Below the pieces are notes generated by a model. The model did not search any database. It was not told where the DNA came from and worked only from the letters and a program-made list of their open reading frames with translations. Position numbers and translations under genes: made by a program. From Aptenodytes patagonicus (lineage: Eukaryota > Chordata > Aves > Sphenisciformes > Spheniscidae), in NCBI RefSeq assembly GCF_965638725.1, contig NC_134976.1, forward strand, positions 868,001 to 932,000: a stretch of 64,000 nt of DNA. The letters are read 5' to 3'. Positions 59,516 to 64,000 of the stretch are shown piece by piece; within the stretch, counting starts at the first letter, position 1; each line of letters begins with the position of its first letter.

Positions 59516-59790
59516 GTGGGACCACTGCTGAATTTAGAAAGAGTAGGTGTAGGTAGATCTGAGATAGTCTATGTCCTCTTTGCCTCAGTTACCAGCAGAG
59601 AGGTCTCCCAGGCCTCTGTGCTTTGAGGCAGGACTCAGGATGGGAAAAACCAGCGGTGGATGGGGATCAAGCCAGGGGCTACTTGAGCAAACTACACCCT
59701 TACCGGTCCATGGGACCGGAGGGGCTGTATCCACGTGTGCTGAGAGAGGTTTTCACCAGGAGGTGCTGGTCTGTTATGATCCCAGTAAGA
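59516..59790 (+). mobile_element. CR1 fragment (pre-RT region)
   Basis: Degenerate CR1 sense sequence: in one frame LFASVTSREVSQAS-like residues, then YRSMGPEGLYPRVLREV, which matches the [16 protein letters not shown] entry point of the RT domain in the other copies. Several frame breaks. Confidence 0.6.
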
Positions 59791-60445
59791 AAGGCACTCC
59801 GACTCTGTGAGGTATCATTTAAAATGCTGTTCATTAGTGCTAACACTGTAAGGAGAGAATCGTATAGCTAATCTTATGTCCCTCGAGATGGGGGGAGCCC
59901 CAGGTGGTGGAGCATTGAATGGGCTTCCGACCCACACACGGCATGCCGTGCAGACCCCATCCATGAAAGAGTCTCCTGGTTTGGTCATTCAAGCTACTAC
60001 AGGACTTTCTACAAGGAAGACAACACCATTTATCCTTTCTACAGTCAAACAGAAACACGTCTCTCATGAGAACTTCTTGCTGCACTGTTAGGTACAGGCA
60101 AAGCCAGGCAGGTGGCCTAATGGCCAGCACAGAGTGGGCGCTGCCTTGCAGGCTCCTCTGTGACAATGAGCTGCTGAGGTTGTCCTGCGGCCAAGGGATC
60201 TGTGCAGCACAGCACAGGCGTGAAGACCACACTGGGGGTGCAGCACAGAACAGCCCAGCACTAACTGCTCAGGTTTCCCTGGGAGAAGGCTGTCCTCCAT
60301 CCTGCTGCAACAGCTGAGGTGCTGCGGCTCAAATGTGCACTGCCACGAAGAGCTGTAGGTCCATTTGCTTGTCACAGAACTGTGCTCTTTCTGCATTAAA
60401 TGAGTAGAATACCAGAGCGTAGCACAGCAGAGCACAGCGTAGCAC
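59791..60445. other. Unassigned DNA
   Basis: No coding or repeat content recognised apart from an AGCACAGC-rich run at 60415-60445 just before the CR1 tail. Confidence 0.35.
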
Positions 60446-61290
60446 AAACCAGAACAGAACAGTTCAGTTGGAAGGGACCTACAATGATCATCTAGTCCAA
60501 CTGCCTGACCACTTCAGGGCTGACCAGAAGTTAAAGCATGTTCTTAAGGGCATTGTCCAAATGCCTCTTAAACACTGACAGGCTTGGGGCATCAACCACC
60601 TCTCCAGGAAGCCTGTTCCAGGGCTTGAACACCCTCTCGGTAAAGAAATGTTTCCTAATATCTAGTCTGAAGGTCCTTTGGCACAGCTTTGACCCATTCC
60701 CAGGCGTCCTGCCCCTGGATCCCAGGGAGAAGAGATCAGCACCTCCCTCTCCACGTCCCCTCCTCAGGAAGCTGTAGAGAGCAGTGAGGTCACCCTCAGC
60801 CTCCTTTTCTCCAAGCAAGACAAGCCCAAAGTCTTCAGCCGCTCCTCAGAGGACATGCCTTCCAGCCCTTTCACCGGCTTTGTTGCCCTCCTCTGGACGC
60901 ATTCAAGGACCTTCACATGCTTCTTAAATTGTGGGGCGCAGAACTGCACACAGTACTCAAGGCGAGGCCGCACCAGCGCTGAATACAGCAGGATAATCCC
61001 CTCTCTTGACCAGCTGGTTTTGCTGTGTTCGATGCACCCCAGGATGCAGTTTGCCCTCTTGGCTGCCTGGGCACACCGCTGGCTCCTATTGAGCCTGCTG
61101 TCGACCAGCACGCCCAGACCCCTTTCTGCAGGACTGCTCTCCAGCCACTCCTCTCCCAGGTTAGACTTGTGCCCGGTGTTACTCCGTCCCAGGTGCAGAA
61201 TCCGTCATTTCAAATTGTTAAATTGTTAAATTGTTAAATTTCATCCCATTAATTACATCCCAGCCCAGCCCGTCCCCAGATCTCTCCACC
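60446..61290 (-). mobile_element. CR1 LINE 3' half
   Basis: Minus-strand RT C-terminal region in two overlapping frames: [51 protein letters not shown], then NGSKLCQRTFRLDIRKHFF and [13 protein letters not shown]. The 3' end is at about 60451. A short (AAATTGTT)n duplication lies at 61210-61240. Confidence 0.85.
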
Positions 61291-62219
61291 TCCCTCACCC
61301 CACAGCAGTGTCCACTGCAGGGTGCTGCAAAGCTCTGGGCACCCAGCCCTCTGAAGGGCACAGCAGCTCCTGGGGGGCAGAGAGGGGGGTCAGCCTCCCC
61401 ACCAGCCCCAGGGCTGATGCTGGCCCCAAGGGCACAAGGAAAGAGAGGCCACTCAATCTCTAGCTCTGCTGCATTCATATTATAGGTTATCCCCAACTCT
61501 GACTGCGTTTGTCTCCTTCTCTACCCCCATCAGCCCCACGCCCCAGGACAGCACAAGAGGCAGCTCCCGCATCTCTCCAGTCTCCCTTCCCTGTGCCTGC
61601 TGGGTTCCTACTGACTCCCATGGCAGAGTCTTTTTTTGTGCATGCCTCAATTTAGTGTTTTGCTTTTGGGGGACATCACCTCTGAGGGTGATTCACCTTG
61701 TGTGTCTCAATTCACTCCCACTCCAGGGCACGTGGTGAGTCCCCATCCTCTCCTGAGCCCTCCAAATTCATTTCCAGAATGAATTCATTTCCACTATATG
61801 CCATCCGTCCTGTCATATGTGAAGCAGCCTGTGGAATTAACCGGGAGCCCATGCACCATCTCCACTGCCATCGGACACAAAGAAGAGAGCTTTGAAAACC
61901 AGAACTTTCGGTCCAGTGGAACACAATCATACCACAAGCTTAACCCCAATCTTAGGGAGAACACAAGGAGAAAAGACTCTTTAAAAGACCAATTCCTTGG
62001 ACATTGTCTTGGCAGCAGCTTTGGAGAAAGAGCTCAGCCTGCAAGCACGTCACCTGGGAGATACCCTTTTACTGAAGAGCTGCATGTGGACAGGTCACAT
62101 CTGACACAGTGTTGTCCAAGGGTCAGACACGACAGGATCAAGCCTCAAGAGAAGCAGTATAAACCCAGAAAATTATCTAGAAGTAGGATGATCACAAGGG
62201 AGAACAGCAGACTCCCGGC
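61291..62219. other. DNA between CR1 and the olfactory receptor
   Basis: A 141-codon plus-strand frame (61798-62223) ends next to the receptor stop codon on the other strand, but has no recognised motif; I do not call it a gene. Confidence 0.4.
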
Positions 62220-63230
62220 CTAAGATAAATTCTGGGAAATGTGCAGAGAAGGGGAGGCAGGGTATTGCCAGTGAAACAGTGCCCATTGTGCCAGTTTCCA
62301 TAGGGCATCCTTGAGCTCCTGATTCCTCATGCTGTAGATGAGGGGGTTCACTGCTGGAGGCACCACCGAGTACAGAAATGACACCACCAGGTCCAGGGAT
62401 GGGGCAGCAATGGAGGGGGGCTTCAGGTAGGCAGACACTGCAGTGCTGAAAAACAGGGAGACGACAGCCAGGTGAGGGGGGCACGTGGAAAAGGCTTTAT
62501 GCTGTCCCAGCTCGGAGGGGATCCTCAGCACGGCCCTGAAGATCTGCACGTAGGACAGCACAATGAAAACAAAACACCCAAATGCTAAACAGGCACTAAG
62601 CACAAGAAGCCCAACCTCCCTGAGGTAGTCTGACTCTGAGCAGGAGAGCCTGAGGATCTGGGGGATTTCACAGAAGAACTGGTCCAGGGCATTGCCTTGA
62701 CAGAGTGGTAGTGAAAATGTATTGGCAGTGTGAAGCACGGCATACAAAAACCCACTGCCCCAGACAGCTGCTGCCACGTGGACACAAGCTCTGCTGCCCA
62801 GCAGGGTCCCGTAGTGCAGGGGTTTGCAGATGGCAACGTAGCAGTCATAGGCCATGGCAGTGAGGAGAGAACAGTCTGCTGAGATAAAGAAGACTAACAG
62901 AAAGAGCTGGGCAGCACATCCTGGGTAGGAGATGGCCCTGGTGTCCCACAGAGAATAGGCCATGGCTTTGGGGAGAGTGGTGGAGATGGAGCCCAGGTCG
63001 CGGCGGGAGAGGGTAAGGAGGCAGAAGTACATGGAGGTATGGAGTCGGTGGTCATAGACTACAGCGGTGATGATGATGCCATTGCCCCGGAGGGCAGCCA
63101 GGTGGATGCCCAGGAAGAGCCAGAAGGTCAAGAGCTGCAGCTCCTGTGTGTCTGTGAATGCCAGGAGGAGGAACTCGGTGGTGGAGCTGCCGTTGGACAT
63201 CTGGTCCTGTTGGGCATCAGCACAGTCCAT
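62220..63230 (-). CDS. OR14-like: Olfactory receptor, group-14-like (avian gamma-c), DRY arginine replaced
   Basis: An uninterrupted single-exon 336-codon frame; the usual start is probably Met11 (MSNGSSTTEFLLLAF, with an N-glycosylation site). Seven transmembrane segments are recognisable, with OR marks GN in TM1, LHTSMYF (usually LHTPMYF), MAYDCYVAICKPLHY after TM3, SY in TM5, KAFSTCPPHLAVV before TM6 and PLIYSMRNQELKDAL in TM7. These are G-protein coupled odorant receptors of the cilia membrane. The conserved DRY is DCY (codon 62841-62843, TGC, a CGC-to-TGC CpG change). NLS-LD in the TM2 region is TLSRRD. The frame is intact, but these changes suggest a failing or altered receptor. Confidence 0.9.
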   Translation of the reverse strand: MDCADAQQDQMSNGSSTTEFLLLAFTDTQELQLLTFWLFLGIHLAALRGNGIIITAVVYDHRLHTSMYFCLLTLSRRDLGSISTTLPKAMAYSLWDTRAISYPGCAAQLFLLVFFISADCSLLTAMAYDCYVAICKPLHYGTLLGSRACVHVAAAVWGSGFLYAVLHTANTFSLPLCQGNALDQFFCEIPQILRLSCSESDYLREVGLLVLSACLAFGCFVFIVLSYVQIFRAVLRIPSELGQHKAFSTCPPHLAVVSLFFSTAVSAYLKPPSIAAPSLDLVVSFLYSVVPPAVNPLIYSMRNQELKDALWKLAQWALFHWQYPASPSLHISQNLS

Positions 63231-63533
63231 GGAGGAAGACAGTAAAATGTTTAGGTTAGACTACTCTGAACAAAATCTACTTCATTTTTCCTAGTGTCCT
63301 GCTGTGTGGGAGGGGAGATCAGGGGCTTGCTCCGGGGAAGGTGTCCGGCATGTCAGGGGATGGCAGGGAGCTGCCCAGATCCCCCTTCCCCTGGCATTTC
63401 TGGGAGCAGCTCTCCTCTCACTCCCCGACTACATACGCCGCCTGGAGCTGTCCCTGCCAGCAGCTCTTTCTCTGTCCCCACATCTCCTCCCTGTCAGTGC
63501 TCACAGACTCCATCCAACCTGCTGTGTGCCTAG
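63231..63533. other. Upstream region of the olfactory receptor
   Basis: No LTR or CR1. An upstream non-coding exon of the receptor could lie here, but I cannot point to it. Confidence 0.35.
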
Positions 63534-64000
63534 CTCTGCCCTGCAGACCCCTCTTGGCAGCAGGGCACCGCACAGGGTCATCTCTCCGTGTGCAGGGTCT
63601 AAGGAGCAGCTCAGAAAAGTCCTAACCAGAACTGCAGCCTCAGTGCCTTCTCCAGAGTGGAGAAGTAAATTCCCACTGCCCACCCAGCTCACCAAGAGTA
63701 GAAAACTGAAAGCACAGATTCCTTCCCTTTCAGGAAAATGCAGCTTTGATGTCATCCTTGAAAGTCTCCTCGGAAATGCCTTAGAAAGGATCTGGAGCTG
63801 TTAGCAGCCTGTCGTGGTTTAACCTCAATCAGCAACTGAGCACCACACAGCCGCTCACTCATTCCCCCCGCCCCTGGTGGGATGGGGGAGAGAATTGGAA
63901 GAGTAGAAGTGAGAAAAACTTGTGGGTTGAGATAAAAACAGTTTAATAATTTCAATAAAATAATAACAACAACAACAATAATAATAATGTAATAATAATA
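63534..64000. repeat. Arm B of the inverted duplication, including an LTR end
   Basis: Reverse complement of about 8804-9270: unique flank at 63534-63807, then the LTR end (minus orientation, from CCACGACA at about 63812) running off the window. At 63533 the match ends; on the other arm this is where the ERV LTR starts. Confidence 0.85.

Noticed and set aside
61798..62223. 141-codon plus-strand frame converging on the olfactory receptor
   Set aside because: No motif, no splice or promoter evidence. It may be intergenic chance.
1..64000. Bacterial-type systems (CRISPR, defence islands, operons)
   Set aside because: Intron-bearing genes, CR1 and ERV elements show this is animal nuclear DNA; no direct-repeat/spacer array is present.

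Overview
The window is vertebrate nuclear DNA from a bird. The evidence is several 5'-truncated CR1 LINEs ending in the avian-type (ATTCTATG)n tail, ERVL-type LTRs of the avian TGTCCTGGTTTCGGCAGGG...ACGACA kind, a group-14-like (avian gamma-c) olfactory receptor, and genes split into short exons with GT-AG introns. There are no operons, bacterial promoters or CRISPR arrays. All calls come from reading the sequence by eye; no database search was run.

Layout. 395-6570 (+) is a complete, multi-exon USP36/USP42-type deubiquitinase. Its last exon encodes five tandem 71-74-residue Arg/Ser-rich repeats. 7050-8690 is a CR1 (+) fused to a truncated LTR (8687-8992). 9271-16203 (-) is a nearly full-length env-less endogenous retrovirus: two LTRs, a Lys-type PBS, gag with a hydrophobic N-terminus and a decapeptide repeat, and a pro-RT-RNaseH-IN pol. 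It is disabled by several stops and frameshifts. 16204-35400 (-) is gene-poor DNA holding widely spaced, phase-compatible exons of a diverged paralogue of the HMG-box gene BBX. 35530-36990 (+) and 38525-40024 (-) are CR1 copies.

41220-42430 is a GC-rich, CpG-island-like promoter with a tandemly duplicated YY1-like + ZNF143-like module, followed by a purine-rich tract. 42880-43690 (+) is a broken MROH-family fragment, then a 16-bp telomere-like minisatellite. 44200-44970 (-) is a decayed BED-finger/hAT-type (ZBED5/FAM200-like) pseudogene. 45000-50160 has little I can assign. 50160-51265 (-) is a CR1 with an internal deletion.

51487-57392 (+) is an apparently intact gene for an unrecognised single-pass type I membrane protein: signal peptide, six small phase-1/phase-1 exons, a transmembrane exon, and an optional terminal exon with a poly(A) signal. 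It is the best candidate for something undescribed. 57900-58850 is a heptad-coding minisatellite with a 499-bp higher-order period. 59520-61290 holds CR1 fragments. 62220-63230 (-) is an intact olfactory-receptor frame whose DRY arginine is a cysteine. 63534-64000 is an inverted, almost identical copy of about 8804-9270.

The window does not show genes acting in one pathway. It looks like a repeat-rich, rearranged region in which young duplicated or fast-evolving genes (USP repeat gene, BBX-like, type I membrane protein, OR) sit among CR1 and ERV insertions and pseudogene fragments.
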